A stretch of DNA of 29,364 bases from DAOQAK01 sp043801235 (GTDB taxonomy: Bacteria > Bacteroidota > Bacteroidia > Bacteroidales > CG2-30-32-10): positions 1 to 29,364 of the forward strand of contig JAZDMF010000066.1 in NCBI GenBank assembly GCA_043801235.1. The letters run 5' to 3'. Each line of letters begins with the position of its first letter. Position 1 is the first letter of the stretch. The position numbers and the translations under genes were made by a program. Below are positions 15,011-23,600 of this stretch, piece after piece. The notes below the pieces were generated by a model, which worked only from the letters and a program-made list of their open reading frames with translations, did no database searches and was not told where the DNA came from.

Positions 15011-17614
15011 ATGCTTATGTTAAGGTTGCTTTTGATATTATCCATTTTTGCTTCCTGTTTTCCATCGTTTGCTACGCATATGAGGGCGGGGGAAATCACA
15101 TATAAATGGGTCAGCGGCCTGACTTATAAAATCACAATTGTTACTTACACCTATACTCCAAGCCCTGCCGACAGGCCCGATTATGATGTTTCCTGGGGGG
15201 ATGGGACCATATCTAATATACCAAGAATTGATTCGGCCAGTTTGTTACCCTATACCCTTCAAATTCGCCGCAACACATATGAAGGCGTTCATACTTACCT
15301 GGGCCAAGGCACATATATTATTTCCCTTGAAGATCCTAACAGAAATGAAGGAGTTGTAAATATTCCATACAGTGTTAATGTTCCTTTTTATATTCAGACA
15401 ATACTTGTTATAAGTCCTTTTCTCGGCCCGAATAATTCCCCTACACTGCTGAATCCGCCTATTGATAATGCCTGCGTTGGCCAGCCTTTCATTCATAATC
15501 CGGGAGCCTACGATCCTGATGGCGACAGCCTTTCGTACAGGCTCGTTATATGTAAGGGAGAGGACGGGTTGGATATTCCGGGATATACATATCCTACTGC
15601 CAGCAACTACTTTGGAATTAACGCAATAACAGGCGACCTTTTATGGGACAGCCCTATGACTCAGGGCGAATACAATGTTGCTTTCCTTATTGAAGAATGG
15701 AGAAGCGGTGTTCTTATTGGGTATATTACACGCGATATGCAGATTACTGTTGTGACTTGCTCAAACCATCCTCCTGTTATTGAGGATATACTGGATACCT
15801 GTGTTCTTGCAGGAACCTTACTGGAATTTGATGTAACCGCTACTGATCAGGATACTCTCAATTTAATTACTCTGACAGCAACAGGCGGACCATTGCTTCT
15901 TACTGAAAGTCCTGCTAATTTTATTCAGCCTGTATCAGATTACGAGACAGTAACATCAACATTTTCATGGCAGACAACCTGCTCTCATGTACAGAAGCAG
16001 CCGTATACTATGACCTTTAAGGCTACCGATTCCGGCTATCCGGTGCATCTTGTCGATCTTGAATCGGTCTTTATAACTATTGTGGCGCCCGCTCCCCCAA
16101 ACCTTACGGCCTCACCTGTCGGTAATAATATTTATCTGGAATGGAATATAAGTCCGTGCCCAAATGCTATAGGTTATAAGGTTTACAGGCGAAGTGGTTT
16201 TTATGGCTATATTCACGACCATTGCGAAACAGGCGTCCCTGCATATACAGGTTATGTTGAAATAGCAACTGTAACAGGAGTTGATGATACCACGTTTATG
16301 GATACCAATAACGGACTTGGATTGATACATGGCATTGATTATTGTTATATGGTAATAGCATATTTTAATGACGGAGCCGAAAGCTATGCTTCAAACGAAG
16401 CCTGCACCACCCTTATTAAAGATGTTCCTATCATTACGAATGTGAGCATAAATTATACAGATGCGGTGAATGGCTCTGCATATATTGCCTGGTCAAAACC
16501 TACAGTCCTCGATACAACCATTGCTACAGGCCCTTATAAATATCTGATCAACCGTTCTGCTGACCTGGCAGGTTCTTATCTTATTCTGATTGATTCTCTC
16601 AGCGGGTTAAATGATACTACATATATTGATATTCTTATCAATACTGTTGCCACTCCCTGGTCGTACCGCATTGATTTATGGAATGACAATGACAGCGACC
16701 GTTACCTTATAGGAAGTACGCATGTGGCTTCTTCGGTTTTTATCAGCCTTACTCCCGGCGATAACCAGATGGTGATATCTTATACGCCCAATGTGCCCTG
16801 GGTGAATGATACGTTTGTGGTTTTCAGAAAAGATCCGGGTTCTTCAACCTTTGATTCGATAGGATATTCAACACAGCTGCAATATACGGATACCGGCCTT
16901 GTCAACGGACTTACATATTGTTATAAGGTCAAAAGTATCGGAGATTATTTTGCAACGGGCTTTGTTCATCCTATTATCAACTGGTCGCAGGAAACCTGTG
17001 CGGTTCCTGTTGATCATACACCCCCTTGTCCCCCTTTTCTTACAGTGACACCCGATTGTAACGATGTTGAAAATTTCCTGATATGGACAAATCCCAATAA
17101 TACCTGTGCTAACGATGTTATCATGTATCATATTTATTATTCGCCGGATAATATCGGAGATTTTATTTTGCTTGCAACAATAAACGACCCGAATGATACT
17201 ACTTACCTGCATCAGGACATTAATTCCATTGCCGGTTGCTATGCCGTTGCAGCCGTCGATTCATTTATGAATGAAAGTTCATACAGCAATATCGTTTGCC
17301 TTGATATCGACAGTTGCAATCTTTATGAGTTGCCGAATGTTTTTACTCCTGATGGTGATGGATACAATGATTTCTTTATTCCTTTTCCTTACGACTTTGT
17401 TGATCATATTTCCCTGCAGATTTTTAACCGCTGGGGAAAAATAATTTTCACTACTGAAAATCCCGATATTAACTGGGATGGGAAAAACGAGAACACGCAT
17501 GTCGATTGCAGCGAAGGTGTATATTTTTATATTTGCGATGTTTATGAATACAAGCTGGAAGGCCTGAAAAAACGAACTATTCAGGGCTTCATACATTTAT
17601 TAAGAAATAATTAA
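15011..17614 (+). CDS. Secreted T9SS type-B sorting-domain protein with Ig-like and Fn3-like domains
   Basis: Cell-surface or secreted protein of 867 aa with no recognised enzyme domain. A signal peptide (MLMLRLLLILSIFASCFPSFA, then THM) is followed by an N-terminal region (ATHMRAGEITYKWVSG) typical of large Bacteroidota surface proteins. A cadherin/Ig-like stretch contains YDPDGDSLSYRL. About residues 359-770 hold three or four fibronectin type III-like units, for example PPNLTASPVGNNIYLEWN and NVSINYTDAVNGSAYIAW. Residues ~775-867 are the gliding-motility-type (type B) T9SS C-terminal domain: NVFTPDGDGYNDFF, IFNRWGKIIF, NWDGK, GVYFYIC. Such domains direct export through the outer membrane. 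An adhesive or structural role is inferred. The gene ends 4 bp before ribE. Confidence 0.92.
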   Translation: MLMLRLLLILSIFASCFPSFATHMRAGEITYKWVSGLTYKITIVTYTYTPSPADRPDYDVSWGDGTISNIPRIDSASLLPYTLQIRRNTYEGVHTYLGQGTYIISLEDPNRNEGVVNIPYSVNVPFYIQTILVISPFLGPNNSPTLLNPPIDNACVGQPFIHNPGAYDPDGDSLSYRLVICKGEDGLDIPGYTYPTASNYFGINAITGDLLWDSPMTQGEYNVAFLIEEWRSGVLIGYITRDMQITVVTCSNHPPVIEDILDTCVLAGTLLEFDVTATDQDTLNLITLTATGGPLLLTESPANFIQPVSDYETVTSTFSWQTTCSHVQKQPYTMTFKATDSGYPVHLVDLESVFITIVAPAPPNLTASPVGNNIYLEWNISPCPNAIGYKVYRRSGFYGYIHDHCETGVPAYTGYVEIATVTGVDDTTFMDTNNGLGLIHGIDYCYMVIAYFNDGAESYASNEACTTLIKDVPIITNVSINYTDAVNGSAYIAWSKPTVLDTTIATGPYKYLINRSADLAGSYLILIDSLSGLNDTTYIDILINTVATPWSYRIDLWNDNDSDRYLIGSTHVASSVFISLTPGDNQMVISYTPNVPWVNDTFVVFRKDPGSSTFDSIGYSTQLQYTDTGLVNGLTYCYKVKSIGDYFATGFVHPIINWSQETCAVPVDHTPPCPPFLTVTPDCNDVENFLIWTNPNNTCANDVIMYHIYYSPDNIGDFILLATINDPNDTTYLHQDINSIAGCYAVAAVDSFMNESSYSNIVCLDIDSCNLYELPNVFTPDGDGYNDFFIPFPYDFVDHISLQIFNRWGKIIFTTENPDINWDGKNENTHVDCSEGVYFYICDVYEYKLEGLKKRTIQGFIHLLRNN

Positions 17615-17618
17615 TACT

Positions 17619-18233
17619 ATGTTTACAGGAATTGTTGAGAAAACCGGAAAGGTTGTCAAAGTTGAAAAAGAAAAAGGAAATATACATTTTACCATTGAGG
17701 TTGATTTTGGGAAGGAGCTGAAGATTGACCAGAGCATGTGTCACGATGGTTGCTGTCTTACAGTTGTGAAAGTTTTTCCGAAAAAAAATCAGTATGTTGT
17801 AACAGCCGTTGATGAAACTTTAAATAAAACGAACCTTCGCACATGGAAACACGGTTATGAAGTGAACCTGGAGCGCAGCATGAAGATGGAAGGCCGCATT
17901 GACGGGCATATCGTACAGGGGCATGTGGATCAAACTGCGGTTTGTACAAAAGTGAAAGAAACTGACGGAAGTTGGTTGTTCGAATTTGAATACGATCCGA
18001 AACGAGGCAACATCACTGTGGAGAAAGGCTCCATTTCAGTAAATGGCGTAAGCCTTACAGTCGTTGATTCACATGAGAAATCATTTACCGTTGCCATTAT
18101 TCCGTTTACATATGATGTTACAAATTTTCATAATTTCAAAAAGGGATCGATCGTAAATATTGAGTTTGATGTGTTAGGAAAATATGTGACAAAGCTTCTG
18201 GAGAGTTACGGAATAATTAAAAAGAAGAAATAA
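17619..18233 (+). CDS. ribE: Riboflavin synthase, alpha subunit
   Basis: Cytoplasmic enzyme that dismutates two 6,7-dimethyl-8-ribityllumazine molecules into riboflavin and a pyrimidinedione. At 204 aa it is the usual length, with the canonical start MFTGIVE. The tandem lumazine-binding barrels are at residues ~1-95 (CHDGCCLTV) and ~98-195 (SVNGVSLTV), joined by RSMKMEGRIDGHIVQGHVD. The second barrel keeps the usual NGVSLTV, while the first has HDGCCLTV in place of the more common NGVCLTV. It begins 4 bp after the T9SS type-B gene, so it is probably read from the same transcript, an unusual partnership. A terminator follows 17 bp after the stop. No FMN riboswitch is visible upstream. Confidence 0.95.
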   Translation: MFTGIVEKTGKVVKVEKEKGNIHFTIEVDFGKELKIDQSMCHDGCCLTVVKVFPKKNQYVVTAVDETLNKTNLRTWKHGYEVNLERSMKMEGRIDGHIVQGHVDQTAVCTKVKETDGSWLFEFEYDPKRGNITVEKGSISVNGVSLTVVDSHEKSFTVAIIPFTYDVTNFHNFKKGSIVNIEFDVLGKYVTKLLESYGIIKKKK

Positions 18234-18250
18234 AATATTTATTCAGTTTA

Positions 18251-18283
18251 AGGGACACAATTTTTGATGTCCCCTTTTTTTTT
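18251..18283 (+). terminator. Rho-independent terminator after ribE
   Basis: AGGGACA (18251-18257) pairs with TGTCCC(C)T around 18268-18275, with a loop of about 10 nt. A run of nine to ten T follows to 18283. Confidence 0.85.
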
Positions 18284-18312
18284 ACTTACCTGAGTTCTGT
18301 GCAATTTTTTAG

Positions 18313-18447
18313 GTCACTCCGAGCCGGACAGAGTGGCGCCAGAGAGAAGAGAGGAGTCCGTGTCGAAGAGTGACATACAACGGTCGTCTTCGACAATCTT
18401 CTCCTTCAACTTCCGTTTCAGGAGAATATGCTCTGACTGACCGTTGT
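18313..18447. repeat. Multi-arm inverted-repeat element between ribE and lepA
   Basis: Three interleaved inverted repeats are present: GTCACTC (18313-18319) with GAGTGAC (18368-18374); TGTCGAAGA (18361-18369) with TCTTCGACA (18387-18395); and ACAACGGTC (18377-18385) with GACCGTTGT (18439-18447). The GTCACTCCGAG...GTCGAAGAGTGACA wording resembles dispersed intergenic repeats seen in many Bacteroidota genomes. No coding potential is seen. The rest of the 326-bp gap (18448-18559) is AT-rich and holds the lepA upstream region. Confidence 0.6.
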
Positions 18448-18559
18448 TGGTTTACTTTTAAAAGAAAATCCTAATCAGAACAAACTCCATAAATGTGATA
18501 TTATGCGACAATTATCTAACAAGAAGGATGAATAGAAATAAATCGTATTTTTGGAGCCG

Positions 18560-20350
18560 ATGGAAAATATCAGGAATTTTTGCATAATAGCCCATATTGA
18601 TCACGGGAAAAGCACGCTAGCCGACCGTTTGCTCGAGTATACCGAAACTGTTTCTGTGCGCGAACTGCAGGCCCAGTTACTCGATGATATGGATCTGGAG
18701 AGGGAACGAGGCATTACCATTAAGAGTCATGCTATTCAAATGAAGTATGAACGTGAAGGGAAAAAATACAATCTCAATCTTATTGATACTCCGGGACATG
18801 TTGATTTTTCATACGAAGTGTCGCGTTCTATCGCTGCCTGTGAAGGGGCATTGCTTGTTGTTGATGCAGCCCAGGGAATAGAAGCTCAGACAATCTCGAA
18901 TTTATATTTAGCCCTTGATCATAACCTGACGATCATTCCTGTCCTTAATAAAATGGACCTTCCCAGCGCAATGCCCGAAGACGTGATGGACCAGATGGTC
19001 GATCTTATCGGTTGTAATCGCTCGGATATACTTCATACCAGCGGTAAAACGGGCTTCGGCGTTTATGAAATTCTTGATGCCATTGTTGAGCGCATTCCCC
19101 CGCCAAAAGGGAATCCCGATGCACCATTGCAGGCGCTTATTTTTGATTCTGTCTATAATTCATATCGCGGTATAATTGCTTACTTCCGTATTTTCAATGG
19201 CGCTATTGCCAAAGGCGATAAAGTAAAATTTGTTAATACAAACAGGGAATACCTTGCAGATGAAGTCGGAATTCTGAAACTGGAAAAAGACCCCTGCGCA
19301 AAAATTTTCACCGGCGATGTGGGTTATATTATTTCAGGGATTAAAGATGCCCGTGAAGTGAAGGTGGGCGATACTATTACACATGTTGAAAATCCATGCT
19401 CTGAATCCATCAAAGGTTTTGAAGATGTAAAACCCATGGTTTTTGCAGGAATTTATCCTGTTGAAACTGAGGAATACGAAGAGCTTCGTACTTCCATGGA
19501 AAAGCTTCAGCTCAATGATGCTTCGCTTACGTTTGAACCGGAGGCATCGGCAGCTTTGGGTTTTGGTTTCCGCTGCGGTTTCCTTGGAATGCTGCATATG
19601 GAAATAGTGCAGGAGCGGCTGGAACGAGAATTTGATATGACTGTTATCAATACCGTTCCCAACGTTTCATATCATGCGTTTACAACAAAAGGCATAATGA
19701 AAGTGGTGAACAACCCTTCCGACATGCCTGATGAAAGCCATATTGATCATATTGAAGAACCTTATATCAGCGCACAGATCATTACAAAATCAGAATACAT
19801 CGGACCTGTTATAAATCTTTGCATTGATAAACGCGGCATACTTAAAAACCAGGTGTACCTTACAACTGATCGTGTAGAAATAACTTTTGAAATGCCTCTT
19901 GCCGAAATTGTTTTTGATTTTTATGATCGTTTGAAAACCATATCGCGCGGTTATGCTTCTTTCGATTACCATCCTCTTGAATACCGCGAAGCCAATCTTG
20001 TAAAGCTTGACATACTGCTGAACGGCGATCCTGTGGATGCATTATCAGCTCTTATCCACCGCGAGAATTCACAACAGTTCGGACGCAAGATTTGTGAAAA
20101 ACTGAGACAACTTATACCGCGGCAGCAGTTCGATATAGCCATTCAGGCCAGCATAGGCGCAAAAATCATAGCCCGCGAAACAGTAAAAGCGTACCGCAAA
20201 GATGTTACAGCAAAATGTTACGGCGGCGACATCACCCGTAAACGCAAATTGCTTGAAAAACAGAAAAAAGGCAAAAAGAAAATGCGTCAGGTGGGAAATG
20301 TTGAAATACCTCAGTCGGCTTTTCTTGCTGTTTTAAAGTTGGATGAATAG
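18560..20350 (+). CDS. lepA: Elongation factor 4, ribosome-associated GTPase
   Basis: Translational GTPase (EF4/LepA) that acts on ribosomes, linked to back-translocation and to 30S assembly. The ATG at 18560 gives 596 aa and the canonical MENIRNFCIIAHIDHGKST; the TTG at 18551 would add MEP- and is not needed. GTPase motifs are AHIDHGKST (11-19), RGITIKSHA, DTPGHVDF and NKMDLP. The EF-G-like domains and the LepA-specific C-terminal domain follow (RQQFDIAIQASIGAKIIA..., CYGGDITRKRKLLEKQKKGKK..., ending AFLAVLKLDE). Length and motifs are normal. A TATTTTTG six bases before the ATG resembles a -7 box, but no -33 box is found. It is convergent with the T9SS unit on its right. Confidence 0.97.
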   Translation: MENIRNFCIIAHIDHGKSTLADRLLEYTETVSVRELQAQLLDDMDLERERGITIKSHAIQMKYEREGKKYNLNLIDTPGHVDFSYEVSRSIAACEGALLVVDAAQGIEAQTISNLYLALDHNLTIIPVLNKMDLPSAMPEDVMDQMVDLIGCNRSDILHTSGKTGFGVYEILDAIVERIPPPKGNPDAPLQALIFDSVYNSYRGIIAYFRIFNGAIAKGDKVKFVNTNREYLADEVGILKLEKDPCAKIFTGDVGYIISGIKDAREVKVGDTITHVENPCSESIKGFEDVKPMVFAGIYPVETEEYEELRTSMEKLQLNDASLTFEPEASAALGFGFRCGFLGMLHMEIVQERLEREFDMTVINTVPNVSYHAFTTKGIMKVVNNPSDMPDESHIDHIEEPYISAQIITKSEYIGPVINLCIDKRGILKNQVYLTTDRVEITFEMPLAEIVFDFYDRLKTISRGYASFDYHPLEYREANLVKLDILLNGDPVDALSALIHRENSQQFGRKICEKLRQLIPRQQFDIAIQASIGAKIIARETVKAYRKDVTAKCYGGDITRKRKLLEKQKKGKKKMRQVGNVEIPQSAFLAVLKLDE

Positions 20351-20361
20351 TGCTTTTTTTT

Positions 20362-20449
20362 CAATATCCAATCACCAATAATGAACACCCAATGTCCAGA
20401 TTGGATATATATTTTTTCTTGGTAATTGGAAATTGGGCGTTGGATATTG
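20362..20449. repeat. TCCAATxxCCAAT inverted repeat (intergenic island C)
   Basis: Just after lepA, CAATATCCAA (20362-20371) is perfectly inverted at TTGGATATTG (20440-20449). Between them are ATCACCAAT / ACACCCAAT words and their complements GGTAATTGG / AATTGGGCG. It is the same style of nested, degenerate CCAAT-type palindrome as islands A and B. A frame through it reads LVIGNWALDI, a string often seen in spurious predicted proteins built from such repeats. Confidence 0.65.
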
Positions 20450-20493
20450 TTTTTATCAGAGACCCTTTATTTATTTGTGTTAATACCGATGCT

Positions 20494-20539
20494 GTATCTG
20501 TAATAGTCTCCGCCAGTTGGCGGATCCTATAACAGATAC
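20494..20539. repeat. 46-bp near-perfect hairpin in convergent gap
   Basis: Left arm 20494-20515 (GTATCTGTAATAG... then TCCGCCA) and right arm 20518-20539 (TGGCGGA... then CTATAACAGATAC) match at 19 of 22 positions, with only GT at the tip. It lies between the lepA stop (20350) and the minus-strand stop at 20691. It may be a bidirectional roadblock or terminator without a T run, or a small mobile palindrome. Confidence 0.75.
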
Positions 20540-20550
20540 TATTTCGGCAA

Positions 20551-20566
20551 CCCGAAAGCTTTCGGG
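20551..20566. repeat. 16-bp perfect palindrome
   Basis: CCCGAAAGCTTTCGGG is a perfect palindrome 11 bp after the 46-bp hairpin. Together they form a compact double-palindrome module in the convergent gap. No gene is seen in 20351-20690. Confidence 0.75.
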
Positions 20567-20647
20567 ACCAAATTTATCTATGGACTAAAACATACTGAGT
20601 AATGGTATAACCTGATAAGATGGAAAATGAAACAGAAACGAACAAAC

Positions 20648-20665
20648 TCATTTGCCCGCAAATGA
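20648..20665 (-). terminator. Possible terminator hairpin of the T9SS two-gene unit
   Basis: TCATTTG-CCCG-CAAATGA forms a perfect 7-bp stem with a 4-nt loop 25 bp beyond the minus-strand stop at 20691. On the minus strand it is followed by GTTTGTTCG, a weak T-rich tail. Confidence 0.45.
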
Positions 20666-20690
20666 AGAATGAAATTTACTTGCAGGAACA

Positions 20691-23600
20691 TCATATCTTT
20701 GAAATCTTGTATCTGTAGGGCTTGATAGTGTTATTCTCAAAATCGATACGAAGCATATAAACAGCATGACTGAGATTCTGAATGTCAACAGTTATTTCAT
20801 TGGTCCCTTTCTGAATGCTTACTTCTTTTTCGAAAACTTTCAAGCCTTTGTCATCAAATAATGAGATTGTCACATTATCCGTTACCTGAGCAAACATTTG
20901 TATAATAAATTCGTTACTTGCAGGATTTGGATAAACTAATACAGGATTATCAGCATCGTTTATTACTGTCCTGATGCTGCTGTATGTAAACTCACCGTCA
21001 AAATCGGTTTGTTTCAGGCGATAATAGGAAGTGCCTTCCAGCGGGCTGTCGTCAACTGCATGATAAGCAAGAAGCGAATAATTATTGCCTGCCCCGTTAA
21101 CGGTAAACAAGGCGATGAACTGCATGTCGGACCCTGCCCTTTCAACGGTGAAATAATCATTATTCATTTCGCTTGCAGTGGTCCATTCAAGATCAACTGA
21201 AAGTTCATCGTTCAGCGCCGCATCAAAACTGAGCAATTCGATTGGCAGGGGATTTTCGACCAGAGGATCATCTTCATAAACCGAACCGAATGTCCAGTAG
21301 GGATCGTTTGAAGCATTGGCGCTTGTGAACTCAACATATTTTTTGCCGGCATCATCATATACATCATATGGAGTGGTTTCTTTTGTCCATTCCGATGCCA
21401 TAACACCGTTGTTATTGGCAAGACAGAGGGCGCTGTCTCGTTCCACAGAAGACAATCCCGGAAAATCTTCATCATGATAATAGATCCTTCTTTTTGTATT
21501 GGCTCCGCTAATGATATTATGTTGCCAGTACATTTTATCAGTTATTCCTCCCGGAAGGAAATGATAATCTATGTAGGCAAAATTAATAGGTACAATCCAG
21601 AAAAACTGCACTTCACTTATATTATCTCCATTTCCGGACTGTGTAGCAACACCAAAGGGACGGCATTCCCCATTATCCCCTAAGGGGTAAATATAAAAGC
21701 CTACATCTCTTTTGATATTTCTTGATACAATTCCATCGATGTAAGTGCTGTTGGAACTTGTAATATCCTTCTGTATGGCTTTGCTGTTCATCAGTACCTT
21801 TTTCCCTGAACTCATTACAAGGGCACCATTGCTTAAAACCAGAACAATACTATCGGTGGGAACAGCATCGTCGAGGTCGAGGTCATGGTTGCAGTATGCA
21901 CCGTTGGCCCGGTTCAGAGTGATTTTCTTCAGCTTTTTCATTGCTGTAGGTATGGGGAACTGGTCTTTACCTCCAAGATCGTTGATTACAAGCGATGATG
22001 AACTTGTGCTGCGGATGCTGTCTTTTTCATTTCCTGTAAGGTTTCCGGAAACAGTTAGCTGGTATGATCCAAGAATGAGTGAGCCGTCATTGATTGTAAG
22101 GTTCGCGCAGGATCCATTGGATGTTAAAGTAATTGTATCCCCGTTATTGATAGTCACATCATCGTTTTCATCTGGCGACCACAATGCTTTGTCGTGATAC
22201 TTTCCGCCCCATGAATAGGCATCGTCCCAGTTTCCTGAATGTTGCGAAATAAACGAGCCAAGGCTGTTCACCATTCTTTTCAATGATACGGGAGGCAGGA
22301 CTGTTGCATAATAATAATTTCCGTCAATGATGGCTTTAATGCATTTGCCTTCTATCGAATCGCCAATGAACGCGCTGTCTTTTACATCGTAAGTAAGCCA
22401 GAAATAATTATCGCCTTCAAGCAAAGCCTGGGGTGTGGCTGCAACAATTGAAAAGTCCCCGTCAGGTAGTATGGCTGTTCCCTGTATGTCAACTGCTCCA
22501 AAATAAGGGGAATGTCCGGTATAAAAAATTCTGGCCTCAATAATATTATCATATGGATTATCGGAAGTGGCAGTGCTTAGTTCGAATTCCTGCACTAACA
22601 TTGGTGTTCCGCAGTTTCCGCTTGTGGAAATTTTTATTCCGGCTACGCAGTTGGCAAGCGAACCACGAACAATATCGGTGCTGTCGGTATGGTATGTTGT
22701 AATATTTGTTATTGTCATTACGGTTGACTGATGCAATATTCCGAAGACGGTATTTAATGAAATGCCGTTGATAGCCGCAGTAGATGAAGGATCCATCAAT
22801 ATTTCATTGGGAGAAAAAATAACACTGCTTATTGCTTTCACCCTTATGCCTGTGATTGCAAGAGTATCGAGATGGCTGTATGAATTAGCTGTTGAGAAAG
22901 TAATATCAATAAACTGAGGATCGATGTTAATGTTTGCAATTGTAATATCATTATTTCCATTCCCATAATAAAGATTGCCAACCCCTGCTTCAAATTCAAA
23001 ATTATTCGGAGCATTGAGAATGAGGTGAACATTATTCTGCGATTTAATGAAACCGGAACTGGTATCGGCATATTCCATAATAACCATAGGCCCGATTTCA
23101 ACATAATTTATTGAATCGCAAATTGAGGCAGTGGTAGTTCCTGAAGCTATGTACACCTGGCAGTAATTATCATAAACAGTTGCCGACAGGTCGGCTGAAC
23201 AGCCATTATTATCAGTAACAGTAACAATATAAAAACCGGGAGCGACATTTATATTATCTTCTGTGGTTGCATTATCATTCCAGATATATGTATACGGAAA
23301 AGTTCCTCCGCTTGCTGTAATATACACAGCTCCCGTTGCTGATCCGCAAACAATGGCATCGGTAATACTGTCGACACTGACAATAAGTTCAGAAGGACCG
23401 ATTACGACAAAAGTTTCTGAAGCTGTACAGATATTTGCATCGGTAACGGTAACGGAATAATTGCCTGCAGGAATATTTACCATATCTTCAACCACCTGAC
23501 CCGAAGACCATGTGAAGTAATAGGGTGAAGTTCCTCCGCCGGCAGTAATATATATTGCGCCATTGGCAGCTCCGCTGCATGAGGTACTGAGTACATTATC

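Noticed and set aside
18546..18553. TATTTTTG just before lepA as a leaderless promoter
   Set aside because: It matches the -7 consensus but no TTG lies 19-21 bp upstream, and such 8-mers are frequent in AT-rich gaps.
20350..20532. 60-aa plus-strand open frame reading ...LVIGNWALDIVF...
   Set aside because: It runs through inverted-repeat island C and into the following hairpin, and overlaps the lepA stop. The peptide is a by-product of the repeat, not a gene.
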